A stretch of 64,000 nt of DNA, taken from assembly GCA_018242485.1 (NCBI GenBank), contig JAFEBV010000001.1, forward strand, positions 62,001-126,000, in the 5' to 3' direction. The stretch is from Pseudomonadota bacterium (GTDB taxonomy: Bacteria; Pseudomonadota; Gammaproteobacteria; Xanthomonadales; Xanthomonadaceae). This document shows, piece by piece, positions 24,913 to 34,541 of the stretch; within the stretch, counting starts at the first letter, position 1; the number at the start of each line of letters is the position of its first letter. Made by a program: the position numbers and the translations under genes. Under the pieces are notes generated by a model that worked only from the letters and a program-made list of their open reading frames with translations, was not told the origin of the DNA and did not search any database.

Positions 24913-25608
24913 ATGAGCCGATTCCAGACCACGCGCTGGAGTCTGATTGCACAGGCGTCCATCGACGCCACGCCGGTCGCGCGCGCGGCGCTGGAACAAC
25001 TGTGCCGCATCTATCGACCGCCGGTACTGGCGTACGTGCGCCGCGCGTGGCATCCGGCGCACGATGCGGAGGACATGGCGCAGGCGTTCTTCCTGCGTTT
25101 CATCGAACGCGGCTGGTACGCCGATGCCGATCCCGGGCGCGGGCGCTTCCGCCATCTGCTGCTGGCGGCGCTGCGGCATTTCCTCGCCGACCAGAGCGCC
25201 CGTGCGGGCGCGGTCAAGCGCGGTCTCGGCAACACCGACGCCGTGATCGATCCGACCCTGCTCGCCGATGCCGCACCGACGCCCGAGCAAGCATTCCACG
25301 CCGCGTGGATCGCCACCGTATTGACCCGCGCCCTGACGCACCTGCAACGCGAATGGCGGGCGGCGGGCAGACAGGATCGTTTCGACCGACTCGGGCCGCT
25401 GCTGGTGGAAGGCTGCGAAGGCGACGAGCTGCGCCGGCTGGCGGCTGAGCTGGGCATGCGCAGCAACACGCTGGCGGTGCAGATCCACCGCCTGCGCTCG
25501 CGCCTGCGCCAACTGGTGCGGATGGAGCTGTTGCAGACGGTGGACAGCCGTGAGGCGCTGGATCTGGAACTGGCCGATCTGCGCGAGGCACTCGGAGCCG
25601 CCCCGTGA
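24913..25608 (+). CDS. ECF-family sigma factor paired with Ser/Thr kinase
   Basis: This 231-residue sigma-70 family protein has region 2 with HPAHDAEDMAQAFFLRFIERG (the acidic DAED core-binding motif is intact) and ADPGRGRFRHLLLAALRHFL, the pattern seen in ECF factors linked to protein kinases. A region 4 helix-turn-helix follows, with ELRRLAAELGMRSNTLAVQIHRLRSRLR. ATG 24913 gives the expected MSRFQTTRWSLI start. The kinase gene begins on the GTG that overlaps this stop (GTGA), so the two are translationally coupled. Established ECF43-type sigmas (EcfK of Xanthomonas citri, EcfP of Vibrio) are activated by a neighbouring kinase, but they lack the DAED charge that this one keeps. Confidence 0.88.
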   Translation: MSRFQTTRWSLIAQASIDATPVARAALEQLCRIYRPPVLAYVRRAWHPAHDAEDMAQAFFLRFIERGWYADADPGRGRFRHLLLAALRHFLADQSARAGAVKRGLGNTDAVIDPTLLADAAPTPEQAFHAAWIATVLTRALTHLQREWRAAGRQDRFDRLGPLLVEGCEGDELRRLAAELGMRSNTLAVQIHRLRSRLRQLVRMELLQTVDSREALDLELADLREALGAAP

Positions 25609-28600
25609 ACACCGACCCCGCCGCGTCGAAGGAAACCGCCCGCTGGTGGCTGGATCCGGCGCTGGCGCGGGTTGCGCTCGGCGAAAACGACGGCGATGGC
25701 GCACAGCCTGGCTCCGAGCTGCCGCCTGCGCTCGATCGCCCCGGATTGGCCATCGACGCCTTCGACGGCGACGACATCCGCCGGATCGAGGGTTACGAAC
25801 TGCGCGAGGTGATCGGCCAGGGCGGCATGGGCGTGGTCTACCGCGCGCGCCAACGCGAACTCGATCGCGACGTGGCTCTCAAGCTGCTGGCGCCGGCCTG
25901 CGCGGGCGAGGCCGAGTTCGGCGAACGCCTGCGCCGCGAGGCCCAGCATGCCGCACGCCTGCAGCACCCCAACATCGTCGCCGTGCACGAGTTGGGGCAG
26001 TGCGACGGGATGATCTGCTACGCGATGCAACTGGTGCGCGGCCGCAACCTGTCGCAATGGCTGGATGCGGAAGGGCCGATGCCGCCGCGTTGCGCGGCGA
26101 CGCTGCTGCGCACGCTGGCGCAGGCGATGGATTACGCGCATCGGCAGGGCGTGCTGCATCTGGATCTGAAGCCCAGCAACGTCCTGCTCGACGAACACGG
26201 CACCCCGTTGATCGCCGATTTCGGGCTGGCCAGCGGCGTGGAACAGGCGCGCCGCGACGAGTCCGTTGCCGGCACGCCCAGCTACATGGCGCCCGAACAG
26301 CTCGACGAAAGCTTCGGGCGGCTCACCCCGGCCGCGGACGTGTGGGCGCTGGGCGCGATCCTGTACGAGACGCTGACCGGGCATGCGCCATTCGAGGGCG
26401 GCTCGCCTACGCGCACCTTGTCGCTGTTGCGCAAAGGCAAGGTACGCTCGCCCTCGCGTTACCGCGCGCTGCCGCCGGATCTGGAGGCGATCTGCCTGCA
26501 TTGTCTGGGCAAGCGTCCTGAGTCGCGCTACGCCGGCCCACACGTGTTGGCCGAGGATCTGGGGCGCTATCTGGAAGGTCATGCGGTCACCGTGCGCCCG
26601 CGCAACACCCTGCAAACGATGGCGCTGTGGCTGCGCCGCGAACCGCGCACCGCCATTGCCGGCGCGTTGACGCTGTTGGCCGTGCTGGCGATCGGCGCAT
26701 CGATCCTCGCCACCTCGCGCGAATCGCAACAAGCCATCGACAGCAGCACGACAGCCCGCGACCTGCTCTGGCAAGGGCGGCGCGATTCGGCTCTCCACCT
26801 GGCTCGCGAAGGCGAAGGCTGGCAAGCCGCATCGCTGCTGCTGCAAAACGCGACCGAAATGGAGCGCGCCGGCCGGGCCGAACCGGCGCAGCTCGACCGC
26901 CGCCGCATCGGCATCATGCTCGCGCGCGGCAGTACGCTCATCGACCGCATCGCGGTTACCGGCGGCGCACCGACGGCCATCGCGATCACCGCCGACGGCA
27001 GCCTGCTGGCGCTGGCACTGGACGACCGCAACATCCGCTGGTACGACACCGCCACGCTCGCCGAACGCGGCCGTGTTCGATTGGATACGGGAGAGCCGCC
27101 CGCCGCACGATCATTCCCGATCGCGCACATCCGCTTCATCGGCAACGACCGCCTGCTGGCGACACAAGGCGGAGTCGCAGGCGCCGATGGCAGCACGCAT
27201 CGGCTGGATCTGTGGCATCGCACGACGTTGGCGATACCGGCGGGTTTCGTGGCGGCCACGTTCGCCGACGACGGCGCCACCGCGCTGCTGCGTTCCGGCG
27301 ACGGTCGCGTGCAGGCATGGCAGAGCCAGCCGTGGTTGCCATTGTCGGCGCCGCTCAGGTTGGCGGCCGGCGACGCCGCGCGGATGACGTGGCTGGTTGC
27401 GCCCGATGGACGCCACGCGCTGTGCTTCGACACGGACGAGCGCCGCATCGAAGTCTATGCATGGCCGACTCTGCGGCATGTGCGCACCGACCGCTTGCCG
27501 ACACCCGCGGGCATCGGAACATGGGCCGCATCGCCCGACGGCCGGCATCTGGCGCTGGGCGACCGCGACGGCCACGTGCTCGTGTACGCCGTCGACAACG
27601 GCGATCTGCGCACGCTCTCGTCCGTGCACACCCTGGCCGTCGCCACGCTGGCATGGAGCGAGGACGGCGTCTGGTTGGCGGTCGGCGGCGACGATGGCCG
27701 GGCAAGCGTGTTCGATCCGGCCAATGACGACGCCATCACCGGAGTGGAGTTGACGCCGGGCTTTCCGATCCGGCATCTGGAACTTGATCATGCGCAGCGA
27801 TTGCTGCTGGCCGTCGGCGCGCGCGGCTCGGCGCTGTGGCGGCTGCCCACCGCCAGCAGCCTGCACGCCCTGCCGCCGATCCGGCTGGAGATGGCCCCGG
27901 CCATCGCGGCATCGACGCCGGGCGAGGCCATCGCCTTCGCGCCGCGCAACGGTCTGCTGGCCAACGCCGATGCGCATGGCAACCTCAGCCTGTGGCGCCT
28001 GCCCGCATCGCCGGTCATGCCTATCAGGCCGGCATCGCAAGTGCCGGAGGCGGCGGCATTCGACGGTCGTCATGCGGCGGCTGTCGATGGCGCTCGCGTG
28101 CGCATCGCAGCCCTCGACGGCAGCGCCCCCGGCCCGTGGCTGCAGTTGCCGCAGGTGCCAGAATTCGCCGAACTGGCGAACGCGGATCGCAGCCTGATCG
28201 TGGTCGCGGGGCCGCAATTGCGACTATACGACGCCGCCAGCCTGCGCCTGCGCCATGCGCCCATCGCCCTTCCCTCCACGCCACAGCGTCTGCTGGTCGG
28301 CCCGGACGCACGCAGCCTCGTGCTCGGATTCGCGCAGCACGACGCCGGCGGCATCCACGAGCGCCTGTGGCGGTACGCGCTGGACAGCGGCGAGCGTCTG
28401 CCGGGCGAAGTGTTGTTGCGCGGGCCGCTGCGATCCCTGCGCTTCGACGCCGAGGGAACGCGGCTGGTCGCCATCGGGCCGGTAGACGGCGACACCAGTC
28501 TGCTCGTCACTGGAACGCGAATGCGCGTCGTCGCCAGCTTCCGCCATGAGCCGGGGCATCCGGTCGTCGCCGCCGATTTCGCGGCAAACGGCCGCACGCT

Positions 28601-29186
28601 GATGCTGTTGACGCGCGGCGAGGAAACGGCGCACGCGACGGCCACGCTGGCGCTGTGGGATCCGGCACGCGCGACCACCCGCATCGCGTTGCCCGACGCA
28701 CGCCCGTACGGCGTGATCGCCTTGGCCGACGGCGCATTCCTGCCCGGCGAGAATTCCCATCTGCGTTTCGACGGCAACGCCGTGCGGAACGTGCCGCGCG
28801 TCGTCAACGGCTTCGAAGCGGGCATCGGTGCCTACACCGTCAGCCGCGACCGCCAGATCGTGGCCGTCGCGGGCTCGCGCAGCGTGCAGTTGTTTGCCGC
28901 CGATGGTACGCCGCTGAGCGTGCCGCTGTGGATCGATGCGCCGGCCGACGACCGGATCGTCGCGCTGGCGCTGTCGGACGATGGCAACCAGATCCTCGCG
29001 CGCACGCGCACGCTGGCCGTGCGTTGGCGGATCGCACCTGTATCGTGGCCCGTCATCCACTTGCAACGCTTGCTGGCGCTGACGAATCCGGCAGCGCCCG
29101 CCACCGCTGTGCCTATGGCCGGCGCGGCAGGGCGCGCCGCGCTGCGCCAGCGCGATCCGGGCGCGTGGAATGGTTTTCCTCGTTGA
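25605..29186 (+). CDS. Membrane Ser/Thr protein kinase with beta-propeller sensor
   Basis: This 1193-residue protein has a cytoplasmic kinase domain at about 64-325 with GQGGMGVVYRA (P-loop), VALKL (Lys93), HLDLKPSNVLL (catalytic Asp187), ADFGLAS and APEQ. The HRD arginine is Leu, so it is a non-RD kinase. One membrane segment lies at about 349-370. The remaining 800 residues form WD40/YVTN-like repeats (for example TWAASPDGRHLALGDRDGHV and LAWSEDGVWLAVGGDDG), presumably one or two periplasmic beta-propellers that sense a ligand or partner. The GTG start overlaps the sigma gene by 4 bp. The likely role is to control that sigma factor by phosphorylation or binding. Confidence 0.9.
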   Translation: MNTDPAASKETARWWLDPALARVALGENDGDGAQPGSELPPALDRPGLAIDAFDGDDIRRIEGYELREVIGQGGMGVVYRARQRELDRDVALKLLAPACAGEAEFGERLRREAQHAARLQHPNIVAVHELGQCDGMICYAMQLVRGRNLSQWLDAEGPMPPRCAATLLRTLAQAMDYAHRQGVLHLDLKPSNVLLDEHGTPLIADFGLASGVEQARRDESVAGTPSYMAPEQLDESFGRLTPAADVWALGAILYETLTGHAPFEGGSPTRTLSLLRKGKVRSPSRYRALPPDLEAICLHCLGKRPESRYAGPHVLAEDLGRYLEGHAVTVRPRNTLQTMALWLRREPRTAIAGALTLLAVLAIGASILATSRESQQAIDSSTTARDLLWQGRRDSALHLAREGEGWQAASLLLQNATEMERAGRAEPAQLDRRRIGIMLARGSTLIDRIAVTGGAPTAIAITADGSLLALALDDRNIRWYDTATLAERGRVRLDTGEPPAARSFPIAHIRFIGNDRLLATQGGVAGADGSTHRLDLWHRTTLAIPAGFVAATFADDGATALLRSGDGRVQAWQSQPWLPLSAPLRLAAGDAARMTWLVAPDGRHALCFDTDERRIEVYAWPTLRHVRTDRLPTPAGIGTWAASPDGRHLALGDRDGHVLVYAVDNGDLRTLSSVHTLAVATLAWSEDGVWLAVGGDDGRASVFDPANDDAITGVELTPGFPIRHLELDHAQRLLLAVGARGSALWRLPTASSLHALPPIRLEMAPAIAASTPGEAIAFAPRNGLLANADAHGNLSLWRLPASPVMPIRPASQVPEAAAFDGRHAAAVDGARVRIAALDGSAPGPWLQLPQVPEFAELANADRSLIVVAGPQLRLYDAASLRLRHAPIALPSTPQRLLVGPDARSLVLGFAQHDAGGIHERLWRYALDSGERLPGEVLLRGPLRSLRFDAEGTRLVAIGPVDGDTSLLVTGTRMRVVASFRHEPGHPVVAADFAANGRTLMLLTRGEETAHATATLALWDPARATTRIALPDARPYGVIALADGAFLPGENSHLRFDGNAVRNVPRVVNGFEAGIGAYTVSRDRQIVAVAGSRSVQLFAADGTPLSVPLWIDAPADDRIVALALSDDGNQILARTRTLAVRWRIAPVSWPVIHLQRLLALTNPAAPATAVPMAGAAGRAALRQRDPGAWNGFPR

Positions 29187-29235
29187 TCCAGCGAACCGGC
29201 AGCGCCGGATCGTTCACGCATCGACCGCCCCTGCA

Positions 29236-29640
29236 TCAACCGTACATCGCCCACGCCACCGCCGCGATCAGCGCCGCACCGATGATCGCGAACCAACCGG
29301 TGTGGTTCACCGCATCGCCGGGGCTGACCGTTGGCATCCGCTTGCTGTCGAGGATGCGATTCAGCGTGGCCGCGCGCGCCTGGCTGGCCGCATCGCCGCC
29401 GCCGATGACGCCGCGGCCGGGCGCGGATTCGGCCGCCGTGGCCGGTAGCGCCGCCGTGCCGTGCCCCGATGGTTCACCGAACTTGGCGATCAGCCGGTTC
29501 AGGAATGGCGAGCCTTCGCGCAGCAGCTTCTCGCGCAGCGGTGCCGGCATCCGCGCCAATTGCTGCATGACCGCCGTGCGCGCCGGCTCGGGCAGCGCCG
29601 ACAGATCCAGCGCGGAGACATCGGATGGACCATCGGTCAT
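29236..29640 (-). CDS. Hypothetical tail-anchored membrane protein
   Basis: This 134-residue protein is not recognised. It has a soluble N-terminal part with several Pro-Leu-Arg helices (PEPARTAVMQQLARMPAPLR) and a low-complexity middle, and ends in a single hydrophobic segment (WFAIIGAALIAAVAWAMYG), so it is probably anchored by its C-terminus with the rest in the cytoplasm. The ATG at 29640 was chosen because an upstream in-frame start would overlap the metK leader. It is divergent from metK and convergent with the kinase gene. Confidence 0.6.
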   Translation of the reverse strand: MTDGPSDVSALDLSALPEPARTAVMQQLARMPAPLREKLLREGSPFLNRLIAKFGEPSGHGTAALPATAAESAPGRGVIGGGDAASQARAATLNRILDSKRMPTVSPGDAVNHTGWFAIIGAALIAAVAWAMYG

Positions 29641-29829
29641 GGCTGGATTCTCCGGTTCCGCGGCAGTCCGGCAACGCCGCCAGTATCGCCACTGTAACGC
29701 TGCCGCCAGCAGCCGCCCAACGACGGCGTAACGCGGGGGCCAACCGGAGTGATGCATACTCCCCCGCCGGCCTGTATGATGCCGGGTTCACCGTCCATCC
29801 TTTCATCCGCATCGAGGGATATACCACCC

Positions 29830-31056
29830 GTGAGCAGCCATCTCTTCACTTCCGAATCGGTGTCCGAAGGCCATCCGGACAAGGTCGCCGACCAGATTTC
29901 CGACGCCGTCCTCGACGCCATCCTGACCCAAGACAAGAGCGCCCGCGTCGCCTGCGAAACCATGGTCAAGACCGGCGTGGCGATCGTCGCCGGCGAGATC
30001 ACCACCACCGCATGGGTCGATATCGAAGCGCTCACCCGCAAGGTCATCAACGGCATCGGTTACACCAACTCCGACGTCGGCTTCGACGGCCACACTTGCG
30101 GCGTGCTCAATCTGATCGGCAAGCAGTCGCCGGATATCGCCCAGGGCGTGGATCGCAAGAAGCCCGAGGAACAGGGCGCCGGCGACCAGGGCCTGATGTT
30201 CGGCTACGCCTGCGACGAAACCGATCTGCTGATGCCGGCGACGATCTACTACTCGCACCGTCTGGTCGAGCAGCAGGCCAAGGTGCGCAAGACCAAGAAC
30301 TCCAAGCTGCCGTGGCTGCGCCCGGACGCCAAGTCGCAGGTCACCCTGCGCTTCGAGGACGACGCGATCGCCGGCCTCGACGCGGTGGTGCTGTCCACCC
30401 AGCACGATCCGTCGGTCAAGCACAAGGATCTGGTCGAGGGCGTGTACGAGCACATCCTCAAGCCGGTGCTGCCGGCCGCGTGGCTGAAGGCGCTGCCGAA
30501 GAACAAGGTGCACATCAACCCGACCGGCAAGTTCGTGATCGGCGGCCCGGTGGGCGACTGCGGCCTGACCGGCCGCAAGATCATCGTCGACAGCTACGGC
30601 GGCGTGGCCCGCCACGGCGGCGGCGCGTTCTCGGGCAAGGATCCGTCCAAGGTCGATCGCTCGGCCGCCTACGCCGCGCGCTACGTGGCGAAGAACATCG
30701 TCGCTGCGGGCCTGGCGCGCAAGTGCGAGATCCAGGTCAGCTACGCGATCGGCGTGGCCGAGCCGACCTCGATTTCGGTGACCACCTTCGGCACCGGCGC
30801 GATCGGCGACGACAAGATCGAGAAGCTGATCCGCAAGCACTTCGACCTGCGCCCCTACGGCATCGTGAAGATGCTCGACCTGATCCACCCGATCTATCAG
30901 GAGACCGCGTCCTACGGCCACTTCGGCCGCAAGCCGCGGCAGATCGAGTACGTCGACGGCGCCGGCAACAAGCAGTCCGCGTGGACCTTCGCCTGGGAGC
31001 GCACCGACCGCGCCGAGCAACTGCGCGATGCGGCGGGGCTGAAGGGCAAGAAGTAA
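29830..31056 (+). CDS. metK: S-adenosylmethionine synthetase
   Basis: This 408-residue enzyme makes S-adenosylmethionine from methionine and ATP. It has [20 protein letters not shown] at the N-terminus, [12 protein letters not shown] (adenosine site) and [20 protein letters not shown] (phosphate loop). The start is a GTG at 29830, giving the standard [11 protein letters not shown]-terminus. A TATGAT at 29775-29780 could be the -10. No SAM riboswitch was recognised in the leader. Confidence 0.97.
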   Translation: MSSHLFTSESVSEGHPDKVADQISDAVLDAILTQDKSARVACETMVKTGVAIVAGEITTTAWVDIEALTRKVINGIGYTNSDVGFDGHTCGVLNLIGKQSPDIAQGVDRKKPEEQGAGDQGLMFGYACDETDLLMPATIYYSHRLVEQQAKVRKTKNSKLPWLRPDAKSQVTLRFEDDAIAGLDAVVLSTQHDPSVKHKDLVEGVYEHILKPVLPAAWLKALPKNKVHINPTGKFVIGGPVGDCGLTGRKIIVDSYGGVARHGGGAFSGKDPSKVDRSAAYAARYVAKNIVAAGLARKCEIQVSYAIGVAEPTSISVTTFGTGAIGDDKIEKLIRKHFDLRPYGIVKMLDLIHPIYQETASYGHFGRKPRQIEYVDGAGNKQSAWTFAWERTDRAEQLRDAAGLKGKK

Positions 31057-31085
31057 GTGTGGCGTGCCCCCACGACGTTGTGAAC

Positions 31086-31115
31086 GACGGGCCGCGCAAG
31101 CGGCCCGTCGCGTTT
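31086..31115 (+). terminator. Terminator after metK
   Basis: A perfect 10-bp stem GACGGGCCGC / GCGGCCCGTC with a GCAA loop, followed by only a short GCGTTT, 30 bp after the metK stop. Confidence 0.65.
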
Positions 31116-31186
31116 GGAGTGCCCTCGCTTCGCTGCGCCCATGCGGTTGCCGAAGAGACCGGCTCGAGCGCCACTCTCGCGTCCCG

Positions 31187-31903
31187 TCACGGCCAGTCGA
31201 ACAATCGGACCGTCTCATCCACTGCCAGCACCCGCCAGCAACCGGCCTCCAGATCGCCCAATCCGAGACCGCCGACGCGGCTGCGATGCAACGTCACCAC
31301 GCGATTGCCGCAGGCGGCGAACATGCGTCGCACCTGGTGATAACGGCCTTCGGTGAGGGTCAGCCGCGCTGCGCGCGCACCGAGCACGTCCATCTGCGCC
31401 GGGCGCAGCGGCGTGGTCTCGCCGTCGAGCAGCAGGGTGCCGCCGGCGAACAGCGCCGCTTCGTCGCCATGCAGATCCTGTGCCAGCGTGGCCTCGTAAA
31501 TCTTGGGCAGATGCGTGCGCGGCGAGGTGATCCTGTGCAGCAGAGCGCCATCGTCGGTGAGCAACAGCAGGCCGCTGGTGTCGCGATCGAGCCGCCCCAC
31601 CGGGGCGATGACCGGTTGACGCAGGCGAAAACGCGACGGCAACAGGTCGTACACCACACGCCCACGGTCGCGGGTGGAGCATGTGAAACCGACCGGTTTG
31701 TGCAGCCTCAGCACCGCGCCCGGTGCGGGGTCGAGCGTGGCGCCATCGATCCGAACATCGGCATGGGTGAGGGCATCGCCGAGTCCATCGTCGGCATACA
31801 GCGTCGCGCCGCGCGCATCGGCGACGCGGCCATCGCCGAACATCGCCGCGACCTCGCGGCGACTGCCGTAGCCAAGGTTGGCCAGATACCGCAGCAACTT
31901 CAT
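31187..31903 (-). CDS. rsuA: 16S rRNA pseudouridine synthase (RsuA type)
   Basis: This 238-residue protein has an N-terminal S4 RNA-binding domain (KLLRYLANLGYGSRREVAAMF) and a pseudouridine synthase domain with RLHKPVGFTCSTRD, the catalytic GRLDRDTSGLLLLT (Asp) and LTEGRYHQVRRMFAACGN. These match the RsuA/RluB/E/F family, with length and gaps best fitting RsuA (16S rRNA U516). ATG 31903 is preferred over an extension at 31945 that would overlap the kinase gene stop. The close family members RluE/RluB cannot be fully excluded. Confidence 0.88.
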   Translation of the reverse strand: MKLLRYLANLGYGSRREVAAMFGDGRVADARGATLYADDGLGDALTHADVRIDGATLDPAPGAVLRLHKPVGFTCSTRDRGRVVYDLLPSRFRLRQPVIAPVGRLDRDTSGLLLLTDDGALLHRITSPRTHLPKIYEATLAQDLHGDEAALFAGGTLLLDGETTPLRPAQMDVLGARAARLTLTEGRYHQVRRMFAACGNRVVTLHRSRVGGLGLGDLEAGCWRVLAVDETVRLFDWP

Positions 31904-31925
31904 CGCCGGCCTCCGTGCGCCGGTG

Positions 31926-33305
31926 TCATGCCTTCGCGACCGCATGCGGCAGGCGCACGACCACGCGCAAACCCGGATGGTTGTCCTCGAGGTTGACCGT
32001 GCCGCCGTGGCGCTGGGCGATGGCGCGCACCAGACTCAGACCCAATCCGCTGCCGGCCGATCCACGATGCTTTTCCAGTCGCACGAAACGATCGAACACG
32101 CGCTCGCGATCGGCCGCCGGGATGCCCGCACCATGATCGCCGACGACGATCTGCACGGCCTGCGCGTCCACCGATAGATCGAGGCTCACGCGGGTACCGC
32201 GGGTGGCGTACTTGAGCGCGTTGTCGAGCAGGTTGGCGACCAGCTGGAACAACTGGTCGGCGTCGCCGCGCAGGTTGCAGCCAGCGGTGCGCATGTCCAG
32301 TTCGATGCCGCGCTGGTTGGCGATCGGCGCATACAGTTCGGCAGCGTCCTGCACCACCGGTTCGAGCGCGAACTCCGGGTCGTCGGCCTGCGCGGTCTGC
32401 GCCTCGATGCGGGTCAGGCGCAGCAGGGAACTGAAGGTGGAGAGCAACTGGTCGGTTTCGGCGGTAGCTTCCTCCAGTTCCACCGCAAAGCGATCCTGCC
32501 GGTTGTGCCGCGCGCTCATGTCCTCCAGCCGGTTGCGCAGGCGCGTGAGCGGCGTGCGCAGGTCGTGGGCGATGTGGTCGGTGGCGTGGCGTACGCCATC
32601 GAGCAGTTCCTGGATGCGGTCGAGCATCGCATTGATGCGCTTGGAGAGGCGGTCGAACGAATCGCCGCTGTCGTCCTCGGGAATGCGCAGCGCCAGCTCG
32701 CCGGCGCCAACGCGGTGGGTGATGTCGTAGGTGCTTTCCAGTCGCCGCGCGACCAGCTTGGCGGTGATCCAGCCAATCAGTCCGCCGAGGAAGCCCGCGG
32801 CCAATAGCGCATACGCGGAAGTTCGCCGCATCAGCGATTCGAATCGCGCCTGATTGTGGCTGCGCCGCCCGGTCAACAGAAGGCTGCCGTCCTTGAGTGC
32901 CTGCAGTCGCGCAACCACGCGCACGCGCCCTTGCGCGTTGACCTCGTCGAACTCCACCCAGCCGCTGCCCGACTTCGCGGATGCCGGCAGGCTGGCGAAC
33001 TGCCCCGCCACCAGCGTGCCGTTGGCGGAGATGAGCTCGTACACGGCGCTTTCGTCGTCGGGCGCGGCGGTGCGCTCGCTGATCTCGGTGCGCAAGCCGT
33101 TGTAGCCCGACTCGCGATACAGCTCGACGAGGTCGGCGCTGTCCAGCCGGATCACCTCGCGCAGATCCTGCGCGAAGATCACCGAGACCGCGAAATACAG
33201 CACGGTGCCGAGCAGCAGATAGGAAATCAGGAACAGGCCGCCGACGACGAACGCCAGCCGTGCGCTGGTCGAGCGCACGGCAAGCAGGGTTGCGAGCTTA
33301 TTCAA
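31926..33305 (-). CDS. Two-component sensor histidine kinase
   Basis: This 459-residue protein has two membrane segments (about 17-42 and 163-185) around a 120-residue periplasmic domain, a HAMP linker, a HisKA helix with DHIAHDLRTPLTRLRNRL (phosphoacceptor His247), and an ATPase domain with LVANLLDNALKYA, GDHGAGIP and GSAGSGLGLSLVRAI. It is an OmpR-class partner kinase (QseC/CusS/TctE-like). The response regulator gene lies 56 bp upstream on the same strand. The sensed signal is unknown; the nearby His/Lys-rich secreted protein hints at metals but does not prove it. Confidence 0.92.
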   Translation of the reverse strand: MNKLATLLAVRSTSARLAFVVGGLFLISYLLLGTVLYFAVSVIFAQDLREVIRLDSADLVELYRESGYNGLRTEISERTAAPDDESAVYELISANGTLVAGQFASLPASAKSGSGWVEFDEVNAQGRVRVVARLQALKDGSLLLTGRRSHNQARFESLMRRTSAYALLAAGFLGGLIGWITAKLVARRLESTYDITHRVGAGELALRIPEDDSGDSFDRLSKRINAMLDRIQELLDGVRHATDHIAHDLRTPLTRLRNRLEDMSARHNRQDRFAVELEEATAETDQLLSTFSSLLRLTRIEAQTAQADDPEFALEPVVQDAAELYAPIANQRGIELDMRTAGCNLRGDADQLFQLVANLLDNALKYATRGTRVSLDLSVDAQAVQIVVGDHGAGIPAADRERVFDRFVRLEKHRGSAGSGLGLSLVRAIAQRHGGTVNLEDNHPGLRVVVRLPHAVAKA

Positions 33306-33361
33306 GCGCAGCCCTGTTCATGAGCGGCCTTATTCATGATCGATCCCATTCATGCGCGCCC

Positions 33362-34042
33362 CTATTCACGCACGCCCAGCCGGTAACCCGCGCCGCGCAC
33401 GGTGTGCAGCAGCGGGCGCGCGTGGCCACGATCGATCTTCTGCCGCAGGCGGCTGATGTGCACGTCGATGACGTTGGTCTGCGGGTCGAAATGGTAGTCC
33501 CACACCGCCTCCAGCAGCATGGTGCGGGTGACCACGCGCTCGGCCTGGCGCATCAGGTATTCGAGCAGGCGGAACTCGCGCGGCTGCAATTCGATGCTCT
33601 TGCCGGCGCGTTTGGCCTCACGGGTGAGCAGGTTCAGCTCCAGATCGCCCACCCGCAATTCGGTGGTCTCGGCGCTGACGGTCTGGCGGCGGCGGCGCAT
33701 GGAGTCGATGCGCGCCGACAGCTCCGCGTAGGCGAAGGGCTTGACGAGGTAATCGTCGGCACCGGCACGCAGCCCTTCCACACGGTGCTCCACGTCGCCC
33801 AGCGCGGTCAGCACCAGCACCGGGGTCATGTTGCCGGCACCGCGCAGGGTGCGCAGCACGGTCATCCCGTCCACCGCCGGCAGCATGCGGTCGAGGATGA
33901 TGGCGTCGTAGGACTCGGTGGTCGCCAGAAACAAGCCGTCGCGGCCATTATCGGCCTGATCGATGGTGTGGCCATCCTCGCCCAGGCCCTTGGCGATGAA
34001 GGCGGCGGTATGGGGGTCGTCTTCGACGATGAGAATGCGCAT
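33362..34042 (-). CDS. OmpR-family response regulator
   Basis: This 226-residue protein has a receiver domain (MRILIVEDDPHTAAFIAKGL; phosphoacceptor Asp51 in ILDRMLP; KPF lysine) and a winged-helix DNA-binding domain (ELQPREFRLLEYLMRQAERVVTR...NVIDVHISRLRQKI). The closest type is QseB/CopR/CusR. AAGGAGAACGG before ATG 34042 is a strong ribosome site and fixes the start; the frame is open further upstream. It is first in a two-gene operon with the sensor kinase. Confidence 0.94.
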   Translation of the reverse strand: MRILIVEDDPHTAAFIAKGLGEDGHTIDQADNGRDGLFLATTESYDAIILDRMLPAVDGMTVLRTLRGAGNMTPVLVLTALGDVEHRVEGLRAGADDYLVKPFAYAELSARIDSMRRRRQTVSAETTELRVGDLELNLLTREAKRAGKSIELQPREFRLLEYLMRQAERVVTRTMLLEAVWDYHFDPQTNVIDVHISRLRQKIDRGHARPLLHTVRGAGYRLGVRE

Positions 34043-34218
34043 CCGTTCTCCTTGGGAAGCCCTGAACAATTCCATCCTGGAATCGCCAGCGCACGCCGCA
34101 GCCCGGCACACGTCCGCAATGCAGCTCACACGAATCCATCGCTTTCGTGCTGGATTCATGGTCGGTCATCCGTGGCCGGCCGGAACCGCTGAATCCATCA
34201 GCGTTTCCTTTGCATCTC

Positions 34219-34255
34219 CCCAAAAGAATACCGCGCCGGCAAGCCGACGCGGTAT
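34219..34255 (-). terminator. Terminator of the His/Lys-rich gene
   Basis: On the minus strand, a long stem ATACCGCG...CGCGGTAT with an inner CGGC/GCCG stem is followed by TCTTTTGGGG. It separates the small secreted protein gene from the response regulator. Confidence 0.75.
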
Positions 34256-34307
34256 GGATGTTGCGTGAAACGTGTCGGCTGCGTGCAGCGTGCAGCCGTT
34301 ACCTCGA

Positions 34308-34541
34308 TTACATGCCCGAGGCGCTGGAGGCAGCCGAAGCGGCGTCGGAAGCGGCAGCCGCCTTCTTGGCGTGGTGGTGCTTCTTGGCGTGGTGCTTCTT
34401 GGCGTGGTGCTTGGCCGGGGCGGCCGAAGCGGCCGGGGCGGCGGCGGCGTCGGAAGCGGCGGCGGAAGCGGCCGGAGCCTGGGCGAAGGCAACGCCGGTC
34501 AGGGCGGTCAGGGCAACGGCGATCAGAGCGGAACGGATCAT
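34308..34541 (-). CDS. Small secreted His/Lys-rich protein
   Basis: This 77-residue protein has a signal peptide (MIRSALIAVALTALTGVAFA) and an Ala/Ser-rich body around a basic His cluster, KHHAKKHHAKKHHHAKK. The His clusters suggest periplasmic metal (Cu, Ni or Zn) or anion binding, but no family was recognised. ATG 34541 fits the signal peptide. It precedes the two-component operon on the same strand, with a terminator between, so it may be a target of that system. A second protein of the same style is at 58771-59121. Confidence 0.7.
   Translation of the reverse strand: MIRSALIAVALTALTGVAFAQAPAASAAASDAAAAPAASAAPAKHHAKKHHAKKHHHAKKAAAASDAASAASSASGM

Noticed and set aside
29760..29829. Possible SAM riboswitch before metK
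   Set aside because: The leader is short and shows no recognisable SAM-I, II or SAH motif.
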